64,000 nt of DNA, from contig CM034538.1 of NCBI GenBank assembly GCA_020002185.1, forward strand, positions 67,368,211 through 67,432,210, in the 5' to 3' direction. Each line of letters begins with the position of its first letter. Position 1 is the first letter of the stretch. The stretch comes from Paraescarpia echinospica. Taxonomy: Eukaryota; Annelida; Polychaeta; Sabellida; Siboglinidae. Positions 1 through 16,200 of this stretch are shown piece after piece. The notes below the pieces were generated by a model. The model saw only the letters and a list, made by a program, of their open reading frames with translations, ran no database searches and was not told where the DNA came from. Both the position numbers and the translations under genes were made by a program.

Positions 1-1039
1 CACATCTACACTGAGACCGCTTCTATCCACTTGTTACACATGGACACACATCTACACTGAGACCGTTTCTATCCACTTGTTACACATGGACGCACATCTA
101 CACTGAGAACGCTTCTATCCACTTGTTACACCTGGACACACATCAAAACTGTGACCGCTTATATCCACTTGTTACACATGGACACACATCTACTCTGAGA
201 CCGCTTCTATCAACTTGTTACACATGGACACACATCTACACTGAGACTGCTTCTATCCACTTGTTACACATGTACACACATATACACTGAGATCGCTTCT
301 ATCCACTTGTTACACATGGACACACATCTACACTGAGACCGCTTCTATCCGCTTGTTACACATGGACACACATCTACTCTGAGACCGCTTCTATCCACTT
401 GTTACACATGGACACACATCTACACTGTGACCGCTTATATCCACTTGTTACACATGGACACACATCTACACTGTGACCTCTTATATCCATTTGTTACACA
501 TGGACACACATCTACACTGAGACCGCTTCTATCCTCTGGTTACACATAGACACACAACTACACTGAGACCGCTTCTATCCACTTGTTACACATGGACACA
601 CATCTACACTGAGACCGCTTCTATCCACTTGTTACACCTGGACACACATCAACACTGTGACCGCTTATATCCACTTGTTACACATGGACACACATCTACA
701 CTGTGACCGCTTATATCCACTTGTTACTCATGGACACACATATACACTGTGACCGCTTATATCCACTTGTTACACATGGACACACATCTACACTGAGACC
801 GCTTCTATCCACTTGTTACACATGGACACACATCTACACTGAGACCGCTTCTATCCACTTGTTACACATGGACACACATCTACTCTGAGACCGCTTCTAT
901 CCACTTGTTACACATGGAAACACATCTACACTGAGACCGCTTCAATCCAGTTGTAACACATGGACACACATCTACACTGTGACCGCTTCTATCCACTGAT
1001 TACACATAGACACACATCTACACTGAGACCGCTTCTATC

Positions 1040-1619
1040 CACTTGTTACACCTGGACACACATCAACACTGTGACCGCTTATATCCACTTGTTACACATG
1101 GACACACATCTACACTGTGACCGCTTATATCCACTTGTTATTCATGGACACACATCTACACTGTGACCGCTTATATCCACTTGTTACACATGGACACACA
1201 TCTACACTGAGACTGCTTCTATCCACTTGTTACACATGGACACACATCTACACTTAGACCGTTTCTATCCACTTGTTGCCCATGGACACACATCTACACT
1301 TAGACCGTTTCTATCCACTTGTTACACATGGACACACATCTACACTTAGACCGTTTCTATCCACTTGTTACCCATGGACACACATCTACACTTAGACCGT
1401 TTCTATACACTTGTTACACATGGACACACATTTACACTGAGTCCGCTTCTATCCACTTTTACACATGGACACACATCTACACTGAGACCGCTTCTATCCA
1501 CTGGTTACACATGGACATACATCTACACTGAGACCGCTTCTATCCACTGGTTACACGTGGACACACATCTACACTGAGATCGCTTCTATCCACTTGTTAC
1601 ACATGGACACACATCTACA
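1040..1619 (+). repeat. Higher-order segment matched at window end and near 10.9-11.5 kb
   Basis: A distinctive run of monomers is seen here: TTATTCATGG, then three or four consecutive TTAGACCG units separated by TTGCCCATGG and TTACCCATGG, then CTATACACTTG, then the 1-bp-deleted CACTTTTACAC. The same run occurs at 63,421-64,000 (offset 62,381) and, slightly diverged, at about 10,896-11,475 (offset 9,856). Confidence 0.8.
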
Positions 1620-2044
1620 CTGAGACCGCTTCTATCCACTTGTTACACATGAACACACATCTACACTGTGACCGCTTATATCCACTTGTTACACATGGAC
1701 ACACATCTACACTGAGACTGCTTCTATCCACTTGTTACACATCGACACACATCTACACTTAGACCGTTTCTATCCACTTGTTACACATGGACACACATTT
1801 ACACTGAGACCTCTTCTGTCCACTTGTTACACATGGACAAACATCTACACTGAGACCGCTTCTATCCACTTGTTACACATGGACACACATCAACACTGTG
1901 ACCGCTTCTATCCACTTGTTACTCATGGACACACATCTACACTGTGACCGCTTCTATCCACTTGTTACACATGGACACACATCTACACTGAGACCGGTTC
2001 TATCCACCTGTTACACATGGACACTCATCTACACTGAGACTGCT

Positions 2045-4270
2045 TCTATCCACTTGTTACACATGGACACACATCTACACTTAGACCGTTTCTATCCACT
2101 TGTTACACGTGGACACACATTTACACTGAGACCTCTTCTATCCACTTGTTACACATGGAAACACATCTACACTGAGACCGCTTCAATCCATTTGTAACAC
2201 ATGGACACACATCTACACTGTGACCGCTTCTATCCACTGGTTACACATGGACACACATCTACACTGAGATCGCTTCTATCCACTTGTTACACATGGACAC
2301 ACATATACACTGAGTCCGCTTCTATCCACTTTTACACATGGACACACATCTACACTGAGACCGCTTCTATCCACTGGTTACACATGGACATACATCTACA
2401 CTGAGACCGCTTCTATCCACTGGTTACACGTGGACACACATCTACACTGAGACCGCTTCTATCCACTTGTTACACATGGACACACATCTACACTGAGACC
2501 GCTTCTATCCACTTGTTACACATGAACACACATCTACACTGTGACCGCTTCTATCCACTTGTTACACATGGACACACATCTACACTGAGACTGCTTCTAT
2601 CCACTTGTTACACATGGACACACATCTACACTTAGACCGTTTCTATCCACTTGTTACACATGGATACACATTTACACTGAGACCTCTTCTGTCCACTTGT
2701 TACACATGGACAAACATCTACACTGAGACCGCTTCTATCCACTTGTTACACATGGACACACATCAACACTGTGACCGCTTCTATCCACTTGTTACTCATG
2801 GACACACATCTACACTGTGACCGCTTCTATCCACTTGTTACACATGGACACACATCTACACTGAGACCGGTTCTATCCACCTGTTACACATGGACACTCA
2901 TCTACACTGAAACCAGTTCTATCCACTTGTTACACATGGACACACATCTACAGTGAAACCGCTTCTATTCACTTGTTACATATTGACACACATCTACACC
3001 GAGACCGCTTCTATCCACTTGTTACACATGGAAACACATCTACACTGAGAACGCTTCTATCCACTTGATACACATGGACACACATCTACACTGAGACCAC
3101 TTCTATCCACTTGTTACACATGGACACACATCTACACTGAGACCGTTTCTATCCACTTGTTACACATGGACACACATCAACACTGTGAACGCTTCTATCC
3201 ACTTGTTACTCATGGACACACATCTACACTGTGACCGCTTCTATCCTCTTGTTACACATGGACACACATCTACACTGAGACCGCTTCTAATCACTTGTTA
3301 CACCTGGACACACATCAACACTGTGACCGCTTATATCCACTTGTTACACATGGACACACATCTACACTGTGACCGCTTATATCCACTTGTTACACATGGA
3401 CACACATCTACACTGAGACCGCTTCTATCCACTTGTTACGCATTGACACACATCTACACTGAGACCGTTTCTGTCCAATTGTTACACATGGACACACATC
3501 TACACTGAGACCGCTTCTATCCAGTTGTAACACATGGACACACATCTACACTGTGACCGCTTCTATCCACTGGTTACACATGGACACACATCTACACTGA
3601 GATCGCTTCTATCCACTTGTTACACATGGACACACATATACACTGAGTCCGCTTCTATCCACTTTTACACATGGACACACATGTACACTGAGACCGCTTC
3701 TATCCACTGGTTACACATGGACACACATCTACACTGAGACGCTTCTATCCACTGGTTACACGTGGACACACATCACATCTACACTGAGACTGCTTCTATC
3801 CACTTGTTACACATGGACACACGTCTACACTGAGATCGCTTCTATCCACTTGTTACACATGGACACACATCTACACTGAGACCGCTTCTATCCACTTGTT
3901 ACACATGGACACACATCTACACTGAGACCGTTTCTATCCACTTGTTACACATGGACGCACATCTACACTGAGAACGCTTCTATCCACTTGTTACACCTGG
4001 ACACACATCAAAACTGTGACCGCTTATATCCACTTGTTACACATGGACACACATCTACACTGAGACCGCTTCTATCCACTTGTTACACATGGACACACAT
4101 CTACACTGAGACCGCTTCTATCCACTTGTTACACATGTACACACATATACACTGAGATCGCTTCTATCCACTTGTTACACATGGACACACATCTACACTG
4201 AGACCGCTTCTATCCACTTGTTACACATGGACACACATCTACTCTGAGACCGCTTCTATCCACTTGTTAC
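2045..4270 (+). repeat. Higher-order segment matched at 54,520-56,741
   Basis: The order of diagnostic monomers here matches the right block at a nearly constant offset of 52,475 bp. Shared landmarks include ATTTGTAACACATGG (about 2,190 and 54,665), the 1-bp-deleted CACTTTTACAC copies, TTACATATTGACAC, and CTTGTTACGCAT (about 3,435 and 55,911). Around 3,760 the left copy has a 4-bp net gain (an extra CACAT and a lost base), after which the offset changes accordingly. Part of the same segment (2,201 to about 3,290) also recurs 3,083 bp downstream at 5,284 to about 6,370. Confidence 0.8.
3760..3785 (+). repeat. Irregular satellite monomer (CACAT duplication)
   Basis: The unit reads GGACACACATCACATCTACAC, five bases longer than its neighbours through duplication of CACAT. 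The preceding unit has GAGACGCTTC with one base lost. Other irregular junctions in the left block are near 9,672 (GAGACCGAGACC), 10,246 (TCTATCGCATCCAC, about 5 bp extra) and 11,927 (monomer truncated at GGACACATAGCAC). Confidence 0.7.
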
Positions 4271-7200
4271 ACATGGAAACACATCTACACTGAGACCGCT
4301 TCAATCCAGTTGTAACACATGGACACACATCTACACTATGACCGCTTCTATCCACTGATTACACATAGACACACATCTACACTGAGACCGCTTCTATCCA
4401 CTTGTTACACCTGGACACACATCAACACTGTGACCGCTTATATCCACTTGTTACACATGGACACACATCTCCACTATGACCGCTTCTATCCACTGATTAC
4501 ACATAGACACACATCTACACTGAGACCGCTTCTATCCACTTGTTACACCTGGACACACATCAACACTGTGACCGCTTATATCCACTTGTTACACATGGAC
4601 ACACATCTACACTGTGACCGCTTCTATCCACTTGTTACTCATGGACACACATCTACACTGTGACCGCTTATATCCACTTGTTACACATGGACACACATCT
4701 ACACTGAGACTGCTTCTATCCACTTGTTACACATGGACACACATCTACACTTAGACCGTTTCTATCCACTTGTTACACATGGACACAAATTTACACTGAG
4801 ACCTCTTCTATCCACTTGTTACACATGGAAACACATCTACACTGAGACCGCTTCAATCCAGTTGTAACACATGGACACACATCTACACTGTGACCGCTTC
4901 TATCCACTGGTTACACATGGACACACATCTACACTGAGATCGCTTCTATCCACTTGTTACACATGGACACACATATACACTGAGTCCGCTTCTATCCACT
5001 TTTACACACGGACACACATCTACACTGAGACCGCTTCTATCCACTTGTTACACATGGACACACATCTACACTGTGACCGCTTATATCCACTTGTTACACA
5101 TGGACACACATCTACACTGAGACTGCTTCTATCCACTTGTTACACATGGACACACATCTACACTTAGACCGCTTCTATCCACTTGTTACACATGGACACA
5201 CATTTACACTGAGACCGCTTCTATCCACTTGTTACACATGGAAACACATCTACACTGAGACCGCTTCAATCCATTTGTAACACATGGACACACATCTACA
5301 CTGTGACCGCTTCTATCCACTGGTTACACATGGACACACATCTACACTGAGATCGCTTCTATCCACTTGTTACACATGGACACACATATACACTGAGTCC
5401 GCTTCTATCCACTTTTACACATGGACACACATCTACACTGAGACCGCTTCTATCCACTGGTTACACATGGACATACATCTACACTGAGACCGCTTTTATC
5501 CACTGGTTACACGTGGACACACATCTACACTGAGATCGCTTCTATCCACTTGTTACACATGGACACACATCTACACTGAGACCGCTTCTATCCACTTGTT
5601 ACACATGAACACACATCTACACTGTGACCGCTTATATCCACTTGTTACACATGGACACACATCTACACTGAGACTGCTTCTATCCACTTGTTACACATCG
5701 ACACACATCTACACTTAGACCGTTTCTATCCACTTGTTACACATGGACACACATTTACACTGAGACCTCTTCTGTCCACTTGTTACACATGGACAAACAT
5801 CTACACTGAGACCGCTTCTATCCACTTGTTACACATGGACACACATCAACACTGTGACCGCTTCTATCCATTTGTTACTCATGGACACACATCTACACTG
5901 TGACCGCATCTATCCACTTGTTACACATGGACACACATCTACACTGAGACCGGTTCTATCCACCTGTTACACATGGACACTCATCTACACTGAAACCAGT
6001 TCTATCCACTTGTTACACATGGACACACATCTACAGTGAATCCGCTTCTATTCACTTGTTACATATTGACACACATCTACACCGAGACCGCTTCTATCCA
6101 CTTGTTACACATGGAAACACATCTACACTGAGACCGCTTCTATCCACTTGATACACATGGACACACATCTACACTGAGACCACTTCTATCCACTTGTTAC
6201 ACATGGACACACATCTACACTGAGACCGTTTCTATCCACTTGTTACACATGGACACACATCAACACTGTGAACGCTTCTATCCACTTGTTACTCATGGAC
6301 ACACATCTACACTGTGACCGCTTCTATCCTCTTGTTACACATGGACACACATCTACACTGAGACCGCTTCTAATCACTTGTTACACATGGACACACATCT
6401 ACACTGAGACTGCTTCTATCCACTTGTTACACATGGACACACATCTACACTTAGACCGTTTCTATCCACTTGTTACACATGGACACACATTTACACTGAG
6501 ACCTCTTCTGTCCACTTGTTACACATGGACAAACATCTACACTGAGACCGCTTCTATCCACTTGTTACACATGGACACACATCAACACTGAGACCGCTTC
6601 TATCCACTTGTTACTCATGGACACACATCTACACTGTGACCGCTTCTATCCACTTGTTACACATGGACACACATCTACACTGAGACCGGTTCTATCCACC
6701 TGTTACACATGGACACTCATCTACACTGAAACCAGTTCTATCCACTTGTTACACATGGACACACATCTACAGTGAAACCGCTTCTATTCACTTGTTACAT
6801 ATTGACACACATCTACACCGAGACCGCTTCTATCCACTTGTTACACATGGAAACACATCTACACTGAGACCGCTTCTATCCACTTGATACACATGGACAC
6901 ACATCTACACTGAGACCACTTCTATCCACTTGTTACACATGGACACACATCTACACTGAGACCGCTTCTATCCACTTGTTACACATGGACACACATCAAC
7001 ACTGTGACCGCTTCTATCCACTTGTTACTCATGGACACACATCTACACTGTGACCGCTTCTATCCTCTTGTTACACATGGACACACATCTACACTGAGAC
7101 CGCTTCTAATCACTTGTTACACCTGGACACACATCAACACTGTGACCGCTTATATCCACTTGTTACACATGGACACACATCTACACTGAGACCGCTTCTA

Positions 7201-10200
7201 TCCAGTTGTAACACATGGACACACATCTACACTGTGACCGCTTCTATCCACTGGTTACACATGGACACACATCTACACTGAGATCGCTTCTATCCACTTG
7301 TTACACATGGACACACATATACACTGAGACCGCTTCTATCCACTTTTACACATGGACACACATCTACACTGAGACCGCTTCTATCCACTGGTTACACATG
7401 GACACACATCTACACTGAGACCGCTTCTATCCACTGGTTACACGTGGACACACATCTACACTGAGATCGATTCTATCCACTTGTTACACATGGACACACA
7501 TCTACACTGAGATCGCTTCTATCCACTTGTTACACATGGACACACATCTACACTGAGACCGCTTCTATCCACTTGTTACACATGGACACACATCTACACT
7601 GAGACCGTTTCTATCCACTTGTTACACATGGACGCACATCTACACTGAGAACGCTTCTATCCACTTGTTACACCTGGACACACATCAAAACTGTGACCGC
7701 TTATATCCACTTGTTACACATGGACACACATCTACTCTGAGACCGCTTCTATCAACTTGTTACACATGGACACACATCTACACTGAGACTGCTTCTATCC
7801 ACTTGTTACACATGTACACACATATACACTGAGATCGCTTCTATCCACTTGTTACACATGGACACACATCTACACTGAGACCGCTTCTATCCACTTGTTA
7901 CACATGGACACACATCTACTCTGAGACCGCTTCTATCCACTTGTTACACATGGACACACATCTACACTGTGACCGCTTATATCCACTTGTTACACATGGA
8001 CACACATCTACACTGTGACCTCTTATATCCATTTGTTACACATGGACACACATCTACACTGAGACCGCTTCTATCCTCTGGTTACACATAGACACACAAC
8101 TACACTGAGACCGCTTCTATCCACTTGTTACACATGGACACACATCTACACTGAGACCGCTTCTATCCACTTGTTACACCTGGACACACATCAACACTGT
8201 GACCGCTTATATCCACTTGTTACACATAGACACACATCTACACTGTGACCGCTTACATCCACTTGTTACTCATGGACACACATCTACACTGTGACCGCTT
8301 ATATCCACTTGTTACACATGGACACACATCTACACTGAGACTGCTTCTATCCACTTGTTACACATGGACACACATCTACACTTAGACCGTTTCTATCCAC
8401 TTGTTACACATGGACACACATTTACACTGAGACCTCTTCTATCCACTTGTTACACATGGAAACACATCTACACTGAGACCGCTTCAATCCAGTTGTAACA
8501 CATGGACACACATCTACACTGTGACCGCTTCTATCCACTGGTTACACATGGACACACATCTACACTGAGACCGCTTCTATCCACTTGTTACACATGGACA
8601 CACATATACACTGAGTCCGCTTCTATCCACTTTTACACACGGACACACATCTACACTGAGACCGCTTCTATCCACTTGTTACACATGGACACACATCTAC
8701 ACTGTGACCGCTTATATCCACTTGTTACACATGGACACACATCTACACTGAGACTGCTTCTATCCACTTGTTACACATGGACACACATCTACACTTAGAC
8801 CGTTTCTATCCACTTGTTACACGTGGACACACATTTACACTGAGACCTCTTCTATCCACTTGTTACACATGGAAACACATCTACACTGAGACCGCTTCTA
8901 TCCATTTGTAACACATGGACACACATCTACACTGTGACCGCTTCTATCCACTGGTTACACATGGACACACATCTACACTGAGATCGCTTCTATCCACTTG
9001 TTACACATGGACACACATATACACTGAGTCCGCTTCTATCCACTTTTACACATGGACACACATCTACACTGAGACCGCTTCTATCCACTGGTTACACATG
9101 GACATACATCTACACTGAGACCACTTCTATCCACTGGTTACACGTGGACACACATCTACACTGAGATCGCTTCTATCCACTTGTTACACATGGACACACA
9201 TCTACACTGAGACCGCTTCTATCCACTTGTTACACATGAACACACATCTACACTGTGACCGCTTATATCCACTTGTTACACATGGACACACATCTACACT
9301 GAGACTGCTTCTATCCACTTGTTACACATCGACACACATCTACACTTAGACCGTTTCTATCCACTTGTTACACATGGACACACATTTACACTGAGACCTC
9401 TTCTGTCCACTTGTTACACATGGACAAACATCTACACTGAGACCGCTTCTATCCACTTGTTACACATGGACACACATCAACACTGTGACCGCTTCTATCC
9501 ACTTGTTACTCATGGACACACATCTACACTGTGACCGCTTCTATCCACTTGTTACACATGGACACACATCAACACTGTGAACGCTTCTATCCACTTGTTA
9601 CTCATGGACACACATCTACACTGTGACCGCTTCTATCCTCTTGTTACACATGGACACACATCTACACTGAGACCGAGACCTATCCACTTCTATCCACTTG
9701 TTACACATGGACACACATCTACACTGAGACCGCTTATATCCACTTGTTACACATGGACACACATCTACACTGAGACCGCTTCTATCCACTTGTTACACAT
9801 GGACACACATCAACACTGTGACCGCTTCTATCCACTTGTTACTCATGGACACACATCTACACTGTGACCGCTTCTATCCACTTGTTACACATGGACACAC
9901 ATCTACACTGAGACCGGTTCTATCCACCTGTTACACATGGACACTCATCTACACTGAAACCAGTTCTATCCACTTGTTACACATGGACACACATCTACAC
10001 TGAAACCGCTTCTATTCACTTCTTACATATTGACACACATCTACACCGAGACCGCTTCTATCCACTTGTTACACATGGAAACACATCTACACTGAGACCG
10101 CTTCTATCCACTTGATACACATGGACACACATCTACACTGAGACCACTTCTATCCACTTGTTACACATGGACACACATCTACACTGAGACCGCTTCTATC

Positions 10201-13200
10201 CACTTGTTACACATGGACACACATCTACACTGAGACCGTTTCTATCGCATCCACTTGTTACACATGGACACTCATCTACACTGAAACAGGTTCTATCCAC
10301 TTGTTACACATGGACACACATCTACACTGAAACCGCTTCTATCCACTTGTTACATATTGACACACAACTACACTGAGACCGTTTCTATCCACTTGTTACA
10401 CATGGAAACACATCTACACTGAGACCGCTTCTATCCACTTGATACACATGGACACACTCCTACAATGAGACCGCTTCTATCCACTTGTTACACATGTACA
10501 CACATATACACTGAGATCGCTTCTATCCACTTGTTACACATGGACACACATCTACACTGAGACCGCTTCTATCCACTTGTTACACATGGACACACATCTA
10601 CTCTGAGACCGCTTCTATCCACTTGTTACACATGGACACACATCTACACTGAGACCGCTTCTATTCACTTGTTACACCTGGACACACATCTACACTGTGA
10701 CCGCTTATATCCACTTGTTACACATGGACACACATCTACACTGTGACCTCTTATATCCACTTGTTACACATGGACACACATCTACACTGAGACCGCTTCT
10801 ATCCACTTGTTACACATGGACACACATCTACACTGAGACCGTTTCTATCCACTTGTTACACATGGACACACATCTACACTGAGATCGCTTCTATCCACTT
10901 TTTACACCTGGACACACATCAACACTGTGACCGCTTATATCCACTTGTTACACATGGACACACATCTACACTGTGACCGCTTATATCCACTTGTTACTCA
11001 TGGACACACATCTACACTGTGACCGCTTATATCCACTTGTTACACATGGACACACATCTACACTGAGACTGCTTCTATCCACTTGTTACACATGGACACA
11101 CATCTACACTTAGACCGTTTCTATCCACTTGTTACCCATGGACACACATCTACACTTAGACCGTTTCTATCCACTTGTTACACATGGACACACATCTACA
11201 CTTAGACCGTTTCTATCCACTTGTTACCCATGGACACACATCTACACTTAGACCGTTTCTATACACTTGTTACACATGGACACACATTTACACTGAGTCC
11301 GCTTCTATCCACTTTTACACATGGACACACATCTACACTGAGACCGCTTCTATCCACTGGTTACACATGGACATACATCTACACTGAGACCGCTTCTATC
11401 CACTGGTTACACGTGGACACACATCTACACTGAGATCGCTTCTATCCACTTGTTACACATGGACACACATCTACACTGAGACCGCTTCTATCCACTTGTT
11501 ACACATGGACACACATCTACACTGTGACCGCTTATATCCACTTGTTACACATGGACACACATCTACACTAAGACTGCTTCTATCCACTTGTTACACATGG
11601 ACACACATCTACACTTAGACCGTTTCTATCCACTTGTTACACATGGACACACATTTACACTGAGACCTCTTCTATCCACTTGTTACACATGGAAACACAT
11701 CTCCACTATGACCGCTTCTATCCACTGATTACACATAGACACACATCTACACTGAGACCGCTTCTATCCACTTGTTACACATGGACATACATATACACTG
11801 AGACCGCTTCTATCCACTTGTTACACATGGACACACATCTACATTGAGACCGCTTCTATCCACTTGTTGCACATGGACACACATCTACACTGTGACCGCT
11901 TCTATCCACTTGTTACACATGGACACATAGCACTTGTTACACATGGACACACATGTACACTGAGACCGCTTCTATCCATTTGTTACAGATGGACACACAT
12001 CTACACTGAGACCGCTTCTATCCACTTGTTACTCATGGATTTATATCTACACTGAGACCGCTTCTATCCACTTGTTACACATTGACACACATCTACACTG
12101 AGACCGCTTCTATACACTTATTACATATGGACACACATCTACACTGAGACCACTTCTATCCAGTTGTTACACATGGACACACATCTACACTGTGACCACT
12201 TCTATCCACTTGTTACACATGGACACACATCTACACTGAGACCGCTTCTGTCCACTTGTTACACATGGACAAACATCTACACTGAGACCGCTTCTATCCG
12301 CTTGTTACACGTGGACACACATCAACACTGTGACCGCTTCTATCCACTTGTTACTCATGGACACACATCTACACTGTGACCGCTTCTATCCACTTGTTAC
12401 ACATGGACACACATCTACACTGAGACCGGTTCTATCCACCTGTTACACATGGACACTCATCTACACTGAAACCAGTTCTATCCACTTGTTACACATGGAC
12501 ACACATCTACAGTGAAACCGCTTCTATTCACTTGTTACATATTGACACACATCTACACCGAGACCGCTTCTATTCATTTGTTACACATGGAAACACATCT
12601 ACACTGAGACCGCTTCTATCCACTTGATACACATGGACACACATCTACACTGAGACCACTTCTATCCACTTGTTACACATGGACACACACCTACACTGAG
12701 ACCGCTTCTATCCACTTGTTACACATGGACACACATCAACACTGTGACCGCTTCTATCCACTTGTTACTCATGGACACACATCTACACTGAGACCGGTTC
12801 TATCCACCTGTTACCCATGGACACTCATCTACACTGAAACCAGTTATATCCACTTGTTACACATGGACACACATCTACACTGAAACCGCTTCTATTCACT
12901 TGTTACATATTGACACACATCTACACCGAGACCGCTTCTATCCACTTGTTACACATGGAAACACATCTACACTGAGACCGCTTCTATCCACTTGATACAC
13001 ATGGACACACATCTACACTGAGACCGCTTCTATCCACTTGTTACACATGGACACACATATACACTGAGACCGCTTCTATCCACTTGTTACACATGGACAC
13101 ACATCTATACTGAGACCGGTTCTATCCACCTGTTACACATGGACACTCATCTACACTGAAACCGGTTCTATCCACTTGTTACACATGGACACACATCTAC

Positions 13201-16200
13201 ACTGAAACCGCTTCTATCCACTTGTTACATATTGACACACATCTACACTGAGACCGCTTCTATCCATTTGTTACACATGGAAACACATCTACACTGAGAC
13301 CGCTTCTATCCACTTGATACACATGGACACACTCGTACAATGAGACCGCTTCTATCCACTTGTTACACATGTACACACATATACACTGAGATCGCTTCTA
13401 TCCACTTGTTACACATGGACACACATCTACACTGAGACCGCTTCTATCCACTTGTTACACATGGACACACATCTACACTGAGACCGTTTCTATCCACTTG
13501 TTACACATGGACACACATCTACACTGAGACCGCTTCTATCCACTTGTTACACATGGACACACATCTACACTGTGACCGCTTATATCCACTTGTTACACAT
13601 GGACACACATCTACACTGTGACCTCTTATATCCACTTGTTACACATGGACACACATCTACACTGAGACATCTTCTATCCACTTGTTACACATGGACACAC
13701 ATCTACTCTGAGACCGTTTCTATCCACTTGTTACACATGGACACACATCTACACTGAGACCGCTTCTATCCACTTGTTACACATGGACACACATCTACAC
13801 TGTGACCGCTTCTATCCACTGGTTACACATGGACACACTCCTACAATGAGACCGCTTCTATCCATTTGTTACACATGTACACACATATACACTGAGATCG
13901 CTTCTATCCACTTGTTACACATGGACACACATCTACACTGAGATCGCTTCTATCCACTTGTTACACATGGACACACATCTACACTGACACCGTTTCTATC
14001 CACTTGTTACACATGGACACACATCTACACTGAGACCGCTTCTATCCACTTGTTACACCTGGACACACATCAACACTGTGACCGCTTATATCCACTTGTT
14101 ACACATGGACACACATCTACACTGTGACCGCTTATATCCACTTGTTACTCATGGACATACATCTACACTGTGACCGCTTCTATCCACTTGTTACACATGG
14201 ACACACATCTACACTGAGACCGGTTCTATCCACCTGTTACACATGGACACTCATCTACACTGAAACCAGTTCTATCCACTTGTTACACATGGACACACAT
14301 CTACAGTGAAACCGCTTCTATTCACTTGTTACATATTGACACACATCTACACCGAGACCGCTTCTGTCCACTTGTTACACATGGAAACACATCTACACTG
14401 AGACCGCTTCTATCCACTTGATACACATGGACTAACATCTACACTGAGACCACTTATATCCACTTGTTACACATGGAAACACATCTACACTGAGACCGCT
14501 TCTATCCACTTATTACACATGGACACACATCAACACTGTGACCGCTTCTATCCACTTGTTACTCATGGACACACATCTACACTGTGACCGCTTCTATCCA
14601 CTTGTTACACATGGACACACATCTACACTGAGACCGGTTCTATCCACCTGTTACACATGGACACTCATCTACACTGAAACCAGTTCTATCCACTTTTTAC
14701 ACATGGACACACATCTACACTGAAACCGCTTCTATTCACTTCTTACATATTGACACACATCTACACCGAGACCGCTTCTATCCACTTGTTACACATGGAA
14801 ACACATCTACACTGAGACCGCTTCTATCCACTTGATACACATGGACACACATCTACACTGAGACCGCTTCTATCCACTTGTTACACCTGGACACACATCT
14901 ACACTGTGAACTCTTATATCCACTTGTTACACATGGACACACATATACACTGAGACCGCTTCTATCCACTTGTTACACATGGACACACATCTATACTGAG
15001 ACCGTTTCTATCCACCTGTTACACATGGTCACTCATCTACACTGAAACAGGTTCTATCCACTTGTTACACATGGACACACATCTACACTGAAACCGCTTC
15101 TATCCACTTGTTACATATTGACACACAACTACACTGAGACCGTTTCTATCCACTTGTTACACATGGAAACACATCTACACTGAGACCGCTTCTATCCACT
15201 TGATACACATGGACACACTCCTACAATGAGACCGCTTCTATCCACTTGTTACACATGTACACACATATACACTGAGATCGCTTCTATCCACTTGTTACAC
15301 ATGGACACACATCAACACTGAGACCGCTTCTATCCACTTGTTACACATGGACACACATCTACACTAAGACCGCTTCTATCCACTTGTTACACATGGACAC
15401 ACATCTACACTGAGACAGCTTCTATTCACTTGTTACACCTGGACACACATCTACACTGTGACCGCTTATATCCACTTGTTACACATGGACACACATCTAC
15501 ACTGTGACCTCTTATATCCACTTGTTACACATGGACACACATCTACACTGAGACCGCTTCTATCCACTTGTTACACATGGACACACATCTACACTGAGAC
15601 CGTTTCTATCCACTTGTTACACATGGACACACATCTACACTGAGACCGCTTCTATCCACTTGTTACACATGGACACACATCTACACTGTGACCGCTTCTA
15701 TCCACTGGTTACACATGGACACACTCCTACAATGAGACCGCTTCTATCCATTTGTTACACATGTACACACATATACACTGAGATCGCTTCTATCCACTTG
15801 TTACACATGGACACACATCTACACTGAGATCGCTTCTATCCACTTGTTACACATGGACACACATCTACACTGACACCGTTTCTATCCACTTGTTACACAT
15901 GGACACACATCTACACTGAGACCGCTTCTATCCACTTGTTACACCTGGACACACATCAACACTGTGACCGCTTATATCCACTTGTTACACATGGACACAC
16001 ATCTACACTGTGAACGCTTATATCCACTTGTTACACATGGACACACATCTACACTGAGACCGGTTCTATCCACTTGTTACACATGGACACACATCTACAC
16101 TGAGACCGGTTCTATCCACCTGTTACACATGGACACTCATCTACACTGAAACCAGTTCTATCCACTTGTTACACATGGACACACATCTACAGTGAAACCG